The notes: generated by a model from the sequence alone, not told the origin. Shown: positions 16,967-26,793, numbered from the stretch's first letter. The stretch: 64,000 bases of DNA from Citromicrobium sp. JLT1363 (GCF_000186705.1 NZ_AEUE01000004.1:124001-188000), one strand, 5' to 3'. Translations and numbers: made by a program.

Positions 16967-17748
16967 CCGCGCCTGAGGACCAGCCCGAAACCCTCGCTCG
17001 GCGCTGCGGGTGCTTCGTCCAGCGGATGCCGCTGTGCATCCGCCCGGGCGCGGGCGAGGATGGCCGGCGCAATGCCGGCGTCGTGGTAGATCGCGTCGGC
17101 CTCGCCCAGCCAGCGTGCCTGGCGCAGGGTAAGGTCTTCGGGATCGTCGCTGGTGAGCGTGACGGTCTCCAGCCGCGCCGGGGCGTCGGCAGCGGGATTT
17201 GCGAGCCAGCCGGTCACGCGCTCTGCCGACGCATCCTCCAGCGGGTCCAGCATGCCGCCACGCCGCAGCGCCGCATCCACCGCGCGCCGCCGCGCATCGC
17301 CATCGGGCAGCGCGGCGCGCAAGCGGTCGCGGCCCTCGGCCAGCGCGCGTGCCAGCGCGCCCAGCGTTTGCGGCAGGATCGCCTCCAGCCGCAAGCGGAC
17401 ATGCTTCGCGAGCCCGGCGGACGCTCCGTCGGTTCCGATAGCGATCAGAAGCGGGTCGCGATCGAGGATGCTCGGTGTGGTGAAATCGCACAGATCGGGC
17501 TTGTCCGCGACATTGACCAGCAGGCCCTTCGCCTTGAGTCGCTGGCGCACGGCAGCGGCCTCGCCCGGATCCTCCAGCGCCACGAAGGCGAGCGTGGCAT
17601 GGTGCGCCTCGGCCTCGTTCACGGCCATCGCGCCCGCGCGTTCGACCAGCCGCCGCTTGGCATCCGCCATGGGGCCTTCGCCGACCACCACGATGCGCGT
17701 GCCCGCCGCCTTGTGGAACAGCGGCAGCGAGGCGATCCGGCCGGTCAC
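16963..17748 (-). CDS. precorrin-2 dehydrogenase / siroheme synthase N-terminal-type protein
   Basis: 261 residues from a GTG at 17748, one base after the lysA stop, so it is translated in the lysA operon. The N-terminus SLPLFHKAAGTRIVVVGEG with a Rossmann Gly motif is that of CysG N-terminal/Met8-like NAD+-dependent precorrin-2 dehydrogenases. LVNVADKPDLCDFTTPSIL carries the family's NxxDxPxxCxF(x)xP signature. TSASLA-equivalent GTDGASAGLAKHVR and the helical dimerisation segment follow. The methyltransferase half of full CysG is absent. The ~50 C-terminal residues (TSDDPEDLTLRQARWLGEAD) resemble the beginning of a methylase domain and may be a remnant. It should act in siroheme synthesis for nitrite or sulfite reductase. 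Confidence 0.85.
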   Translation of the reverse strand: MTGRIASLPLFHKAAGTRIVVVGEGPMADAKRRLVERAGAMAVNEAEAHHATLAFVALEDPGEAAAVRQRLKAKGLLVNVADKPDLCDFTTPSILDRDPLLIAIGTDGASAGLAKHVRLRLEAILPQTLGALARALAEGRDRLRAALPDGDARRRAVDAALRRGGMLDPLEDASAERVTGWLANPAADAPARLETVTLTSDDPEDLTLRQARWLGEADAIYHDAGIAPAILARARADAQRHPLDEAPAAPSEGFGLVLRRG

Positions 17749-17749
17749 G

Positions 17750-19009
17750 TCAGCCGAGCCATTCGGGCACGCGCTCTGCATCCATGATCGCGCCCGCGTC
17801 GATCCGGTCGGCCACCACTGCGAAGTCGCTGCCGCTGACGAGTACCTCTGCCACGAAGCCGCGCGAGTTGTAGGAAGAGGCCATGGTCGCGCCATAGGCG
17901 CCCGCGGTGCGGAACACCGCGAGATCGCCCGCCACCAGCGCAGGGCAATCGCGGTCGGTGGCGAAGGTGTCGCCCGTCTCGCAGATCGGGCCGACGATGT
18001 TCGCGGTCATCCGCTGGTCCGTCGCCGCGACCGGCTCGAAGTCGTGCCACGCGCCGTACAGTGCGGGCCGGGCCAGATCGTTCATCGCGGCATCGACGAT
18101 CAGGAAGGGGGAGGACAGCCCGCTCTTCACCCGGACCACCCGCGTCAGCAGAACGCCGGCATTGCCCGCGATCACGCGGCCCGGCTCAAACGCCAGCTGC
18201 ACGCCCCAGTCGCGCGTGACGTGCGCCACCATGGCACCGTAATCGGCGGGGGAGGGGTAGCTCTCGCCCGCGCGGTAGGGCACGCCGATCCCGCCGCCCA
18301 GGTCCACCCGGGTGATGGTGTGGCCACTCGCGCGCAGATCGCCCAGCAGCCGCCCGACCTTTTCGAACGCGGTTTCCAGCGGTGTGAGGTCCGCCAGCTG
18401 GCTGCCGATATGGATCGCCAGACCTTCCAGCGCGAGACCATCGAGCGCGGCCAGTTCTGCGAAGGCATCCGCCGCGCGGTGCAGCGGTACGCCGAACTTG
18501 TTGTCGGCCTTGCCGGTGCTGATCTTCTCGTGCGTGCCCGCATCGACATCGGGGTTGATCCGCAGCGCACAGCGCGCGCGTTCGCCCCGTGCATGCGCCA
18601 GTTCTGCCAGCTCGCGGCCCTCTTCGCGCGATTCGATGTTGAACTGCGCGATGCCGGTGTCGAGGCCCAGTTCCAGCTCCGCCCGCGTCTTGCCGACGCC
18701 GGAGAAGATGATCTTGTCCGGTGTCATCCCGGCGGCCAGTGCGCGGCGCAATTCCCCGCCCGAGACAACGTCCGCGCCGAAGCCTTCGCGCTGCAGCACG
18801 CGCAGGACGGCAAGGTTCGGGTTTGCCTTGACGGCAAAGACGATCAGCGGATCGTCGAGCGCGCCCAGCCCTTCGCGGAAGACGCGGGCGTGGCGTTCGA
18901 GCGTCGCCTGCGAATAGACGTAGACGGGCGTGCCCACCGCCTCCGCGATGGCGGGAAGCGGCACATCCTCGGCATGGAGGATGCCGTTCTTCATGGTGAA
19001 GTGATCCAT
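17750..19009 (-). CDS. lysA: diaminopimelate decarboxylase
   Basis: PLP fold-type III decarboxylase forming lysine from meso-diaminopimelate. 419 residues, the usual length. PLP lysine is Lys61 in IVFAVKANPN. HIGSQLADLTPL, LGGGIGVPY and FEPGRVIAGNAG form the phosphate-binding and active-site region, and PICETGDTFA supplies the active-site Cys of the second subunit. It is in the operon argH-lipoprotein-lysA-siroheme gene on the minus strand, downstream of the small lipoprotein by 63 bases. Confidence 0.96.
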   Translation of the reverse strand: MDHFTMKNGILHAEDVPLPAIAEAVGTPVYVYSQATLERHARVFREGLGALDDPLIVFAVKANPNLAVLRVLQREGFGADVVSGGELRRALAAGMTPDKIIFSGVGKTRAELELGLDTGIAQFNIESREEGRELAELAHARGERARCALRINPDVDAGTHEKISTGKADNKFGVPLHRAADAFAELAALDGLALEGLAIHIGSQLADLTPLETAFEKVGRLLGDLRASGHTITRVDLGGGIGVPYRAGESYPSPADYGAMVAHVTRDWGVQLAFEPGRVIAGNAGVLLTRVVRVKSGLSSPFLIVDAAMNDLARPALYGAWHDFEPVAATDQRMTANIVGPICETGDTFATDRDCPALVAGDLAVFRTAGAYGATMASSYNSRGFVAEVLVSGSDFAVVADRIDAGAIMDAERVPEWLG

Positions 19010-19072
19010 CGTGGGCTCTGCTTGTCTTGTCGTGGCGTTGGGGAGCGGCGTTTGTCGGTCCGGAATGCCGGT

Positions 19073-19342
19073 CTATTCCGGCGGAAGATCGAACGGATCG
19101 TCCTCGCGTTCTTCGGAGCGCGTGCGCAGTTCGGTGTCGCGTTCGGGCACCGCAATCACGTCGGGCTCGAGCAGTTCGCTCGCCGTGGGCGGCACTTCGC
19201 TGCCGTAAGGTGCGGGGGGCAGGCTGGCGCCCTGCGGAGGGGCGAGATCGGCCTGCTGCCCGCAGGCGGCCAGCGCCAGGCAGAGCGTGCAGGCAATCGG
19301 GATCAGGCGGCTGCGCATCGCGGGTGTCGGGGTCTCTCGCAT
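19073..19342 (-). CDS. small lipoprotein between argH and lysA (LptM-like candidate)
   Basis: 89 residues (81 if the second Met at 19318 is used). The signal peptide ends in a lipobox LALAAC, so the mature protein is a lipid-anchored ~65-residue disordered peptide rich in Pro, Glu and Asp (CGQQADLAPPQGASLPPAPYG). Its position between argH and lysA and its short N-terminal CG-x-x-A pattern recall the YifL/LptM lipoprotein family, which in enterobacteria helps mature the LPS translocon LptD. The match is by position and style only. The start at 19342 overlaps the argH stop (TGATG). Confidence 0.65.
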   Translation of the reverse strand: MRETPTPAMRSRLIPIACTLCLALAACGQQADLAPPQGASLPPAPYGSEVPPTASELLEPDVIAVPERDTELRTRSEEREDDPFDLPPE

Positions 19343-20718
19343 CAGCTATCCATGCCGAGCGTTTCGCGCGCGGCCTTCACCTGTTCGCGTACCCGATCCG
19401 GCGCCGTTCCACCATAGCTCCGGCGCGAGGCGACCGATCCTTCGAGCGTCAGATGAGCGAGCGCATCGGGCGTGACCCGAGGGTCGATGGCGGCAAGGTC
19501 TTCCTGCGTAAGCTCCGCCAGCGCGCAGCCCTTTTCATCGGCGCGCGCCACGGCAGCGCCGGTGATGTGGTGCGCTTCGCGGAAGGGTACGCCCGCCTCG
19601 CGCACCAGCCAGTCGGCGAGGTCGGTGGCGGTGGCATGGCCGCTGCCCGCCAGCGACAGCATCCGGTCGGTGTTGAACTCCGCGCCCGCGATCATGCCTT
19701 CCATGCTCGCCAGCGAGAGGGTGAGCAGGCCGTGCGCTTCGAACACGGGCGGCTTGTCGTCCTGCATGTCCTTCGCATAGGCCAGCGGCAGGCCCTTCAT
19801 CGTGATGCTGAGCGCGGTCGCCGCGCCGATGATCCGCCCCGCGTGCCCACGGACCAGTTCCGCCGCGTCCGGGTTCTTCTTCTGCGGCATGATCGAGCTG
19901 CCGGTGGACAGAGAATCCGGCAGGCGGATGAAGCCGAAGGGCTGGCTGGCCCAGATGATGATTTCCTCTGCCAGCCGCGAGAGGTGAATGCTGACGAGGC
20001 TTGCCGCGTGGAGATAATCCAGCGCGAAATCCCGGTCCGATACCGTGTCGAGGCTGTTGGACGTCGGTTGGGAGAAGCCCAGCGCCTTCGCAGTGGCTTC
20101 CCGGTCGAGATCGAACCCGGTTCCGGCCAGCGCGGCGGCGCCCAGCGGACATTCGTCAAGCCGTTCGCGCGCGCTCGCAAACCGCATCCGGTCGCGCCGC
20201 AGCATCTCGTAATAGGCCATCAGGTGGTGGCCCAGCGTGACGGGCTGGGCGGCCTGCAGATGGGTGAAGCCGGGCATGATGTCGTCCGCATGCTCTGCGG
20301 CGCGGGTGACGAGCGCACGCTGGACCGCCTGCAGCCCCGCGTCGATCTGGTCGATCGATTCGCGGACCCACAGCTTGAAATCGGTCGCTACCTGATCGTT
20401 GCGGCTGCGCGCGGTGTGCAGGCGGCCCGCGACGGGGCCGACCAGTTCGGTGAGGCGCGATTCCACGGTCATGTGGATGTCTTCGAGGTCCCAGTCCTCT
20501 GGCACGCCGTCGCGTTCGTACTCCGCAGCGATCGCTTGCAGGCCGTCGTCGATGGTCTGCGCATCCTCGCCCGTGAGAATGCCTTGCGCCGCCAGCATGC
20601 TCACATGCGCGCGGCTGCCGGCTATGTCCTGTCGCCAGAGCGCTTTGTCGAACGGAATCGAGGCATTGATTTCGCGCATGATAGCACTAGGCCCATCCGC
20701 GAAGCGGCCGCCCCACAT
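19342..20718 (-). CDS. argH: argininosuccinate lyase
   Basis: Fumarase/aspartase-superfamily enzyme splitting argininosuccinate to arginine and fumarate. 458 residues from [10 protein letters not shown] at 20718. The superfamily signature [12 protein letters not shown] is intact, as are [20 protein letters not shown] and [19 protein letters not shown] longer form from an ATG at 20751 adds 11 residues ([11 protein letters not shown]) and is common in sphingomonad homologues. That ATG shares two bases with the divergent TlpA-like start at 20750, so the two promoters would then lie inside each other's genes. Normal length and active-site residues otherwise. Confidence 0.95.
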   Translation of the reverse strand: MWGGRFADGPSAIMREINASIPFDKALWRQDIAGSRAHVSMLAAQGILTGEDAQTIDDGLQAIAAEYERDGVPEDWDLEDIHMTVESRLTELVGPVAGRLHTARSRNDQVATDFKLWVRESIDQIDAGLQAVQRALVTRAAEHADDIMPGFTHLQAAQPVTLGHHLMAYYEMLRRDRMRFASARERLDECPLGAAALAGTGFDLDREATAKALGFSQPTSNSLDTVSDRDFALDYLHAASLVSIHLSRLAEEIIIWASQPFGFIRLPDSLSTGSSIMPQKKNPDAAELVRGHAGRIIGAATALSITMKGLPLAYAKDMQDDKPPVFEAHGLLTLSLASMEGMIAGAEFNTDRMLSLAGSGHATATDLADWLVREAGVPFREAHHITGAAVARADEKGCALAELTQEDLAAIDPRVTPDALAHLTLEGSVASRRSYGGTAPDRVREQVKAARETLGMDS

Positions 20719-20749
20719 CGCGTTGCCCTGTCCGTTACCGGAGGATTGC

Positions 20750-21334
20750 ATGTCCCGTTCCGTCATTCTGCCCGCGCTTGCCCTCGTTCTGGTTCTGAGC
20801 GGCTGCGATAGGGAGCCGCAGGAAAGCCCGCAAGAGAGCGAAAGCACCGCAGGCATGGGCGAGGTCGCCCAGACGGGCGAAATCGACCGCAGCCGGGCGG
20901 GGGACCTGATGCCCGCCGCCAATCTGGTGGACCCGGCGGACGAGGTGATCAATCTGGGTGCCCTGCAGGGCAGACCCGTTCTGATGAACCTGTGGGCCAC
21001 CTGGTGCGCGCCCTGCGTGAAGGAGATGCCGCTGCTCGACGATCTGGCGGCGGATTACGGCGAGGAACTGAATGTCGTGACGATCAGTCAGGATATGGGC
21101 GATCCGGCCAAGGTCGCAGACTTTTTCGAAGAGAACGATCTGGCCAACCTGCCGCGCTGGATCGACCCGCAACTGACGCTGACCGAAGCGATCGGGGCGG
21201 GAACGCTGCCGACGACCGTGCTCTACGACCGCACCGGGCAGGAAGTCTGGCGCGTGACCGGCGATTTCGACTGGTCGAGCGAAGAAGCGCGGGCGGCCAT
21301 CGAAGAAGTGGTCGAAACTCCCGCACTCCCTTAG
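20750..21334 (+). CDS. TlpA/ResA-like thiol:disulfide lipoprotein
   Basis: 194 residues. The signal peptide has a lipobox LVLSGC with lipidation at Cys19, so the protein is membrane-anchored on the periplasmic side. The thioredoxin fold has the redox centre WATWCAPC (Cys86, Cys89) and the cis-Pro segment [13 protein letters not shown]. TlpA/ResA proteins reduce apocytochrome c or copper-centre cysteines; which one here is unknown. The ATG at 20750 has a good GGAGG site. It is divergent from argH with almost no intergenic space. Confidence 0.88.
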   Translation: MSRSVILPALALVLVLSGCDREPQESPQESESTAGMGEVAQTGEIDRSRAGDLMPAANLVDPADEVINLGALQGRPVLMNLWATWCAPCVKEMPLLDDLAADYGEELNVVTISQDMGDPAKVADFFEENDLANLPRWIDPQLTLTEAIGAGTLPTTVLYDRTGQEVWRVTGDFDWSSEEARAAIEEVVETPALP

Positions 21335-21335
21335 G

Positions 21336-22562
21336 TCAGCGCCCGGCGAGCAGACGTTCGTAATCGGGCAGGGCCAGTCCGAGCGGGGCGAGGGGATCGC
21401 CCACCAGACCCGCGACCAGCCGCGCCTGAATGCCCGGCCCTGGCCATATTCGTCCCAACGGGGTGAGCAACAGATCGCGCAGGGCGTGCCACACGCTGTC
21501 GGACTGGTAGAGCGGCGTCGCTGCCCAGGTCAGCGCCTGATAGAGCTTCACGTGGCGGCTGCGCAGGCGGGCCGCGAGGGCGAGCCCTTCGTCCGGCGTG
21601 CTGCCACCTTCGAGGCCTCTCGCAAGCGCAAAGGCATCGAGCAGAGCCATATTCGCCCCCTGGCCGAGCTGCGGGCTCGCCGAATGCCAGGCATCGCCGA
21701 TATGGATCAGCGCCTTGCCCGCGGGTTCTGCCACGCGGCGATGCGCGTAGCGTGCAAAGGTCAGCTGTTCGGCGTGCTCGATCTGGCCCAGCAGCGCCTC
21801 GCAATCCGGCCAAAGCGCGCAGACCTGCGCCTTCCATGCGTCGAGCCCCGCAGCCTGCCAGCTTTCGTAGTCGGACGCCTTGAGCGACCAGAAGAACGAT
21901 AGTTCGCGCCCTGCGCCATCCACCCGCATCCCCGTCGGCAGCAGCCCCGCCATCTGCGCTGCGTGCGTATAGCGCTGTTCGAGCAGTCCGGCGTCGAACG
22001 GGCTGTCCGCAGGCCAGTCGAGCGTTGCCCACAGGGCCCCGAACGCCAGCCATTCGCCGCATGGAGCCGCCAGAGGCGTGGAGGTGCCCAGCGCATCGAC
22101 CACCAGATCGAACGCCTGCGTCTTCTGCCCGTCTTGCGAAGTCAGCGTCCTGCCTTTTCCTTCAAGGTCGGACCGTGCGACCGGGAAGCCCGTTTCGATG
22201 GCAATTCCTTCGTCCACCGCTGCACGGAAAAGGATTGCGAACAGGCTGCCGCGGTGGATGCCTATGCCGCAGGCGCCCGGCACACGAAGGTCGGCGTAGC
22301 GCGCATCGAGGGCGATATCGCCCTGATGATTGAGGCCGTGCAGCGCGCGGATCGGGGCGCCGTGCGCAAGGATATCCGGCGCCAGACCCAGCGCATCGAG
22401 CACCGCCATGCCGCTCGGCTGGATCATAAGGCCCGATCCGACGGGCCGCGGCTCTTCGAACCGTTCGAACAGCGTAACGCGGTGCCCCTGCCGGTGCAGC
22501 AGCAGCGCGGCGGCGAGGCCGGCCGGTCCGCATCCGGCAATGGCAATGTCGAACCGGGTCAT
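21336..22562 (-). CDS. FAD-dependent monooxygenase
   Basis: 408 residues from the ATG at 22562. The N-terminal Rossmann dinucleotide motif is DIAIAGCGPAGLAAALLL, the DG region is FDLVVDALGTSTPL, and the second FAD motif is ALIHIGDAWHSASPQLGQGA. This is the group A flavoprotein hydroxylase layout (PHBH/UbiH superfamily). Expected activity is hydroxylation of an aromatic or similar ring using NAD(P)H and O2; the substrate is not evident. It stands alone, convergent with the TlpA-like gene and downstream of tRNA-Val. Confidence 0.85.
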   Translation of the reverse strand: MTRFDIAIAGCGPAGLAAALLLHRQGHRVTLFERFEEPRPVGSGLMIQPSGMAVLDALGLAPDILAHGAPIRALHGLNHQGDIALDARYADLRVPGACGIGIHRGSLFAILFRAAVDEGIAIETGFPVARSDLEGKGRTLTSQDGQKTQAFDLVVDALGTSTPLAAPCGEWLAFGALWATLDWPADSPFDAGLLEQRYTHAAQMAGLLPTGMRVDGAGRELSFFWSLKASDYESWQAAGLDAWKAQVCALWPDCEALLGQIEHAEQLTFARYAHRRVAEPAGKALIHIGDAWHSASPQLGQGANMALLDAFALARGLEGGSTPDEGLALAARLRSRHVKLYQALTWAATPLYQSDSVWHALRDLLLTPLGRIWPGPGIQARLVAGLVGDPLAPLGLALPDYERLLAGR

Positions 22563-22617
22563 GGCCCGACGCACTGCCCCGCCCAAGGCGGTGCCGCAAG
22601 AGAGTTGGGGAGGGGAA

Positions 22618-22693
<76 letters not shown>

Positions 22694-22792
22694 GATCCGT
22701 TCCGGGAGGGCCGCTATCTAGCGTGCAAAACTTCAAAATCAATTGCCAGATTTCGGATTGAAAGCGCGTCGCGGGCCGTTAGGGCGGCTGGC

Positions 22793-23782
22793 ATGAGCGC
22801 GCCAAGCCAGCCACCACGCATCCTCGTTCTCGCCACCGGCGGCACCATTGCCGGGCAGGCTGGCGATGCGATGCGTGCCGACTATCGCCCCGGGCAGGTC
22901 GGGATCGAGGCCTATCTTGAGCAGGCAAGCGGGTTGGGCGTCGCGGCACAATTCACCGGACGGCAGATCGCCAATATCGGATCGGAGGATATCGATGCCT
23001 CGATCTGGTCGCGCCTCCACGCCGAGATAGAGCTGGCCATGCGCGACGACGAGCTGGACGCGGTGGTGGTCACCCACGGGACCGACACGGCCGAGGAAAC
23101 GGCCTTCCTGCTCGACCTCACGCTGCCGAGCACCAAGCCTGTCGTGCTGGTTGGCGCGATGCGCCCGACCGATGCCGTCGGCTACGACGGGATGCGCAAT
23201 TTCGCCAATGCGGTGCGCGTGGCGGGCGATCCCGACGCTGCCGGGCGCGGTGTGCTGGTGGTGATGGGAGACAGGGTCCATTCGGCGCGCGACGTCCGCA
23301 AGGCGGAGACCCGCGCCACCGAAGCCTTTCGCGGGTTTCCCCGCGAATCCGTGGCCATCGTCACGCCTTCGCGGCTCGACTGGTTCGGTGCGCCATGGCG
23401 GGTGGATGATGGCGCGCGCCTCAAGTTCCTGCCACTGCCCGAAGTGCCGATCCTGGCGATCTACGCCGGGATGAGCGCGGCGGCGGCATCGCACCAGCTA
23501 GCGCATAATCCTCCCGGAATTGTGGTTTCGGGGCTGGGCGAGGGCAACATGCCCGACCCCGTGCGCCAGGTGTTGGTGCAGCACGCGCGGCGTGGGTGCC
23601 TGGTGGTGCGGGCCAGCCGGACCGATCAGGGCCTCGTCGACCGCGAGCCCGAGGACGACGAAAACGGTTTCGTCGCGGCCCGCGCCCTGGGCGTTCCCAA
23701 GGCGCGGATGCTGACCGCGCTGCTGCTGGCGAACGGGATCACCGATCCGGCCGAGGCACAGCGCTTCTTCGACGAGCGGTAA
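22793..23782 (+). CDS. L-asparaginase family amidohydrolase
   Basis: 329 residues, type I/II bacterial asparaginase fold. The catalytic Thr18 is in LVLATGGTIAG and the second triad is in VVVTHGTDTAEETAF, with the Lys in VHSARDVRKAETRATEAF. There is no signal peptide, so it acts in the cytoplasm, unlike the periplasmic AnsB of enterobacteria although the sequence is of that type. It hydrolyses asparagine, and possibly glutamine, to the acid and ammonia. The start ATG is 99 bases downstream of tRNA-Val. A strong hairpin follows. Confidence 0.92.
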   Translation: MSAPSQPPRILVLATGGTIAGQAGDAMRADYRPGQVGIEAYLEQASGLGVAAQFTGRQIANIGSEDIDASIWSRLHAEIELAMRDDELDAVVVTHGTDTAEETAFLLDLTLPSTKPVVLVGAMRPTDAVGYDGMRNFANAVRVAGDPDAAGRGVLVVMGDRVHSARDVRKAETRATEAFRGFPRESVAIVTPSRLDWFGAPWRVDDGARLKFLPLPEVPILAIYAGMSAAAASHQLAHNPPGIVVSGLGEGNMPDPVRQVLVQHARRGCLVVRASRTDQGLVDREPEDDENGFVAARALGVPKARMLTALLLANGITDPAEAQRFFDER

Positions 23783-23786
23783 GCGT

Positions 23787-23813
23787 GCCTCCCCTCCCGG
23801 GAGGGAAGGGAGG
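23787..23813. terminator. hairpin between convergent asparaginase and MDR genes
   Basis: GCCTCCC at 23787-23793 pairs with GGGAGGC at 23807-23813, with an inner TCCC/GGGA. It sits between two convergent stops and could end both transcripts. No long T-run is present. Confidence 0.5.
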
Positions 23814-23822
23814 CCTTGCAAC

Positions 23823-24935
23823 CTAGCCCTGCGGCGTCACCAGATACTTCTCGCCGGTGCGCATCTTGGCATATTGCAGCACCGCATCCTTCTCCAGCAT
23901 GCCCTCCAGAGTCACCTCTGCAGTGTAGTTGCTCTTGAACGTGGTGGTGAGGTTGTCGAGCACGCGCTGGCGCATGCGGGCCACGGTTTCCTTGCCGGCG
24001 CTCTGCATGAAGGGGAACAGCAGCCAGCCAGACAGCGTCCAGCCGAAGCCGTAGGACGGCGTCAAGATCGTCGGCCCGATGTCGAGCCGCCCGTAGATGT
24101 ACATCTTCTTCGGCTGGTTCGAACCGTAGCGGCTGTATTCGGTCATCTTGCCGACCGCGACCTGCTCCATCGCCTTGAACGCGGTATCGACCGCCTTGCC
24201 GCCGCCGATCGGATCGAAGCCGATGAACGCATCGGTCTCGTCGATTGCCTTGCGCAGCTGGGCCATGAAGTCGTCGTCCGACGAGTTGACGATGTGCTTT
24301 GCGCCAAGGTCTTTGAGCACATCGACCTGTTCCTGACGGCGGACGATGTTGACCAGCTCCATGTCGTCTTCCTGGCAGATCCGGACGAGCATCTGGCCGA
24401 GGTTGGAGGCAGCGGCGGTGTGCAGGATTGCCTTGAACCCTTCCATCTTCGCGGTTTCGACGAAGCCCAGCGCTGTCATCGGATTGACGAAGGCGGAGGC
24501 GCCGTCCCTGGACGAGATATCACCCAGCGGAATGCACATGCTGGCATCGGCGATTGCGTATTCGCTGAATGCGGTACCGGGCACGCAAGACACGCGCTTG
24601 CCCATCAGCGCCTTGGCCATATCTGAATCGCCAGTGGCGATCACTTCGCCTGCGCCTTCATTGCCGACCGGCATACGCTGGCCGTGGCGACCCTTGGCGC
24701 CCGAATTGAACGGTTCGGGCATTTTGGCGACGATCTTGCCGTCCGAATACTCCGCATTTTCCAGGTCCGCCTGGCCAACCAGCAGCGCAAGGTCGCTCGG
24801 GTTGATCGGCGCGGCTTCCATTTTCACGAGCACCTGGTTTCCCTTGGGGTCGGGAAACTCGCTGGTCGCGACTTCGACGGTCAGCGTGCCGTCGCTTTCC
24901 AGCGTGGTGAAAATCTGCTTGCCGGTGGTGCTCAT
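23823..24935 (-). CDS. medium-chain dehydrogenase/reductase (quinone/enoyl reductase-like)
   Basis: 370 residues of the MDR superfamily. The N-terminal GroES-like domain has VLVKMEAAPINPSDLALL and GNEGAGEVIATG. The Rossmann domain has ILHTAAASNLGQMLVRIC, the Gly-rich NADPH loop of quinone oxidoreductases. The Cys/His zinc ligands of alcohol dehydrogenases are absent, so it is the zinc-free QOR/MECR-like type. The substrate is unknown. Its ATG overlaps the stop of the small membrane protein (ATGA), making it the last gene of a truA-membrane protein-MDR operon. Confidence 0.85.
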   Translation of the reverse strand: MSTTGKQIFTTLESDGTLTVEVATSEFPDPKGNQVLVKMEAAPINPSDLALLVGQADLENAEYSDGKIVAKMPEPFNSGAKGRHGQRMPVGNEGAGEVIATGDSDMAKALMGKRVSCVPGTAFSEYAIADASMCIPLGDISSRDGASAFVNPMTALGFVETAKMEGFKAILHTAAASNLGQMLVRICQEDDMELVNIVRRQEQVDVLKDLGAKHIVNSSDDDFMAQLRKAIDETDAFIGFDPIGGGKAVDTAFKAMEQVAVGKMTEYSRYGSNQPKKMYIYGRLDIGPTILTPSYGFGWTLSGWLLFPFMQSAGKETVARMRQRVLDNLTTTFKSNYTAEVTLEGMLEKDAVLQYAKMRTGEKYLVTPQG

Positions 24936-25363
24936 TCTTGCCTCTCTTTCTTGTCTTTTTCAGGTTCGGGTTTGTCTTTCGAAGGTTCGGGTCGCTCTCT
25001 TCCGCGCGGGATCAGTTCGACCAGAACGATCATCAGTGCCCATACCGTCAGCGTGGGTTGCAGCTGGGGGATCGGCGGGAGTTGTAGCGGATCGTCCATG
25101 ATGTGCGGGATCATGAAAATCACGAAGGCGGCTAGCGCGCCATAGGCCAGCTTGTATTCGCTGTGCGCGAGATAGAGGATCGAGACGACCGCGCTCGCAC
25201 TCAGGAACAGAAGGACGGCGAAATCGCGCGGCGGCAGGCCGCTGGCATCCGCCAGCACGAAACCCAGCACCGCCCCGAAGACGATGTTGATGCCCTGGAT
25301 ATTCGCTTCGTATTCGCCATCGCTCAACCGCGAGGTGGTGGGGAAGTGATACCATTTTGCCAT
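24932..25363 (-). CDS. small four-helix membrane protein, unknown
   Basis: 143 residues from the ATG at 25363, which overlaps the truA stop (TGATG). Four hydrophobic segments are visible (around residues 24-42, 46-64, 69-88 and 100-118), followed by a highly charged Lys/Glu/Pro tail (RPEPSKDKPEPEKDKKERQE). No family recognised. The coupling to truA upstream and to the MDR enzyme downstream shows co-expression but does not suggest a common pathway. Confidence 0.7.
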   Translation of the reverse strand: MAKWYHFPTTSRLSDGEYEANIQGINIVFGAVLGFVLADASGLPPRDFAVLLFLSASAVVSILYLAHSEYKLAYGALAAFVIFMIPHIMDDPLQLPPIPQLQPTLTVWALMIVLVELIPRGRERPEPSKDKPEPEKDKKERQE

Positions 25364-26127
25364 CAGATGCCCCCCTCCGGTTCGGGATAGATCGCCTCGA
25401 CGAAGTAGAGCCCGTGGGCGGGGGCGTTCAAGCCCAGTTCCTGCCGGTCCTTCGCTTCCAGAACCTGCGCTATCCGGTCTTCGTTCCAGCGGCCCATGCC
25501 GACCAGCGCAAGGCAGCCGACCATCGAGCGGACCTGATGGTGCAGGAAGCTGCGCGCGGCGACCTCTATGCGAATTTCGTCTCCGGAGCGTTTGATGTCC
25601 AGCCGGTCGAGCGTCTTGACCGGGCTCGCCGCCTGGCAGTGGACCGAGCGGAAGGTGGTGAAGTCGTGATGGCCGACCAGGCTCTGCGCCGCGCGGTGCA
25701 TCGCCTCCGCATCGCATTCGGGCGACAACAGCCACGCGCGGTTCTTCTCCAGCGTCAGCGGCGCGCGGCGGTTGAGGATGCGGTAGAGATAGCGTCGCCC
25801 GATGCAGCTGAAGCGCGCGTGCCAGTCCTCGGGCACCGCCTCGCAATGCGTCACGGCGATCGGGGCAGGGCGCAGGTGCGCATTGATCGCCTCGCCCATG
25901 CGAAACGGCGTCAGCTTGCTCTCGACATCGAAATGGCTGCGCATGGCGAGCGCATGGACACCGGTATCGGTGCGCCCCGCGCTGTGCAGCGTGACTTCTT
26001 CTCCGGTTACGCCGTGCACGGCTTCCTCGACCGCCTGCTGCACGCTGGGCCCGTCCTTCTGCCGCTGCAGGCCGAAGAAGGGCGTGCCATCGAATTCCAG
26101 CGTGAGGGCATAGCGGGTGAGGGCCAT
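25363..26127 (-). CDS. truA: tRNA pseudouridine(38-40) synthase
   Basis: 254 residues from [10 protein letters not shown] at 26127. Isomerises uridines 38-40 in the anticodon stem of tRNAs. The catalytic Asp54 lies in [13 protein letters not shown], and the family motifs RYLYRILNR and [17 protein letters not shown] are present. Normal length. The frame is open to 26316, but the added residues are not TruA-like and overlap the next gene. Confidence 0.96.
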   Translation of the reverse strand: MALTRYALTLEFDGTPFFGLQRQKDGPSVQQAVEEAVHGVTGEEVTLHSAGRTDTGVHALAMRSHFDVESKLTPFRMGEAINAHLRPAPIAVTHCEAVPEDWHARFSCIGRRYLYRILNRRAPLTLEKNRAWLLSPECDAEAMHRAAQSLVGHHDFTTFRSVHCQAASPVKTLDRLDIKRSGDEIRIEVAARSFLHHQVRSMVGCLALVGMGRWNEDRIAQVLEAKDRQELGLNAPAHGLYFVEAIYPEPEGGI

Positions 26128-26182
26128 GCCGCCCCTGCTAGGGACAGATCGCCGCGAAGCAACCCGTCGCGTGATCTGCCCC

Positions 26183-26680
26183 TTACATAATCTCAAGGCC
26201 TTCGGGCAGCGGTTCGCGCACGCATTTGGCACCGTCCCTGAACGCGACCGACCGCTCTGCCGTGCCCGGATCGGTCCGGTAGGCGGCAATGTCGAGCGTG
26301 CCGAGATCGACGTCATATCGTGAGCGCGTGCCGTTCGCGCTGGTCCAGTCCATCCGGATGACGCCGTTTTCGATTTTCAGCGCGCAGTTTTCCTGCCCCG
26401 CCCGACACAGGTCGAAGGCCTGATTCTGGAAATCGGAATAGCGCTTCGGCTGCCCGTCGATCAGGATGAAGCGCTCGGTCGTGGTGAGGCCGACCTTGCC
26501 GTCGAAATCGGGCATCGCGCAGGTGATCAGCCCGTCGGACAGATCCGCAGGAGCTGCGGAGGTGACGGCTGGCAAGCTGTCGCCAGACGCTTCGTCCGCC
26601 GCCGCTTCGCCCGGCTCCGCCGCGCCGCAGGCGGCCAGTGCCGTGGTCGCCGCGATCGTGATTGCCATCATCCGTTTCAT
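26183..26680 (-). CDS. lipoprotein of unknown function
   Basis: 165 residues. The signal peptide ends in lipobox TALAAC, followed by an Ala/Glu/Asp-rich linker and a globular domain with four further Cys ([24 protein letters not shown]). These Cys could form two disulfides in the periplasm. The domain is beta-rich ([34 protein letters not shown]). Family not recognised. It lies 55 bases upstream of truA in the same direction. Confidence 0.7.
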   Translation of the reverse strand: MKRMMAITIAATTALAACGAAEPGEAAADEASGDSLPAVTSAAPADLSDGLITCAMPDFDGKVGLTTTERFILIDGQPKRYSDFQNQAFDLCRAGQENCALKIENGVIRMDWTSANGTRSRYDVDLGTLDIAAYRTDPGTAERSVAFRDGAKCVREPLPEGLEIM

Positions 26681-26793
26681 GTCCGTTTCCCCGTTGTCTG
26701 CTCAGGGGACGACGTTTCGCGCCGAGGCTGCGGAGTCAATTGCGGGCCTTGGGCCTAACGGACATTGTCATGATCGGGCGCGTCTGCGCTGCC

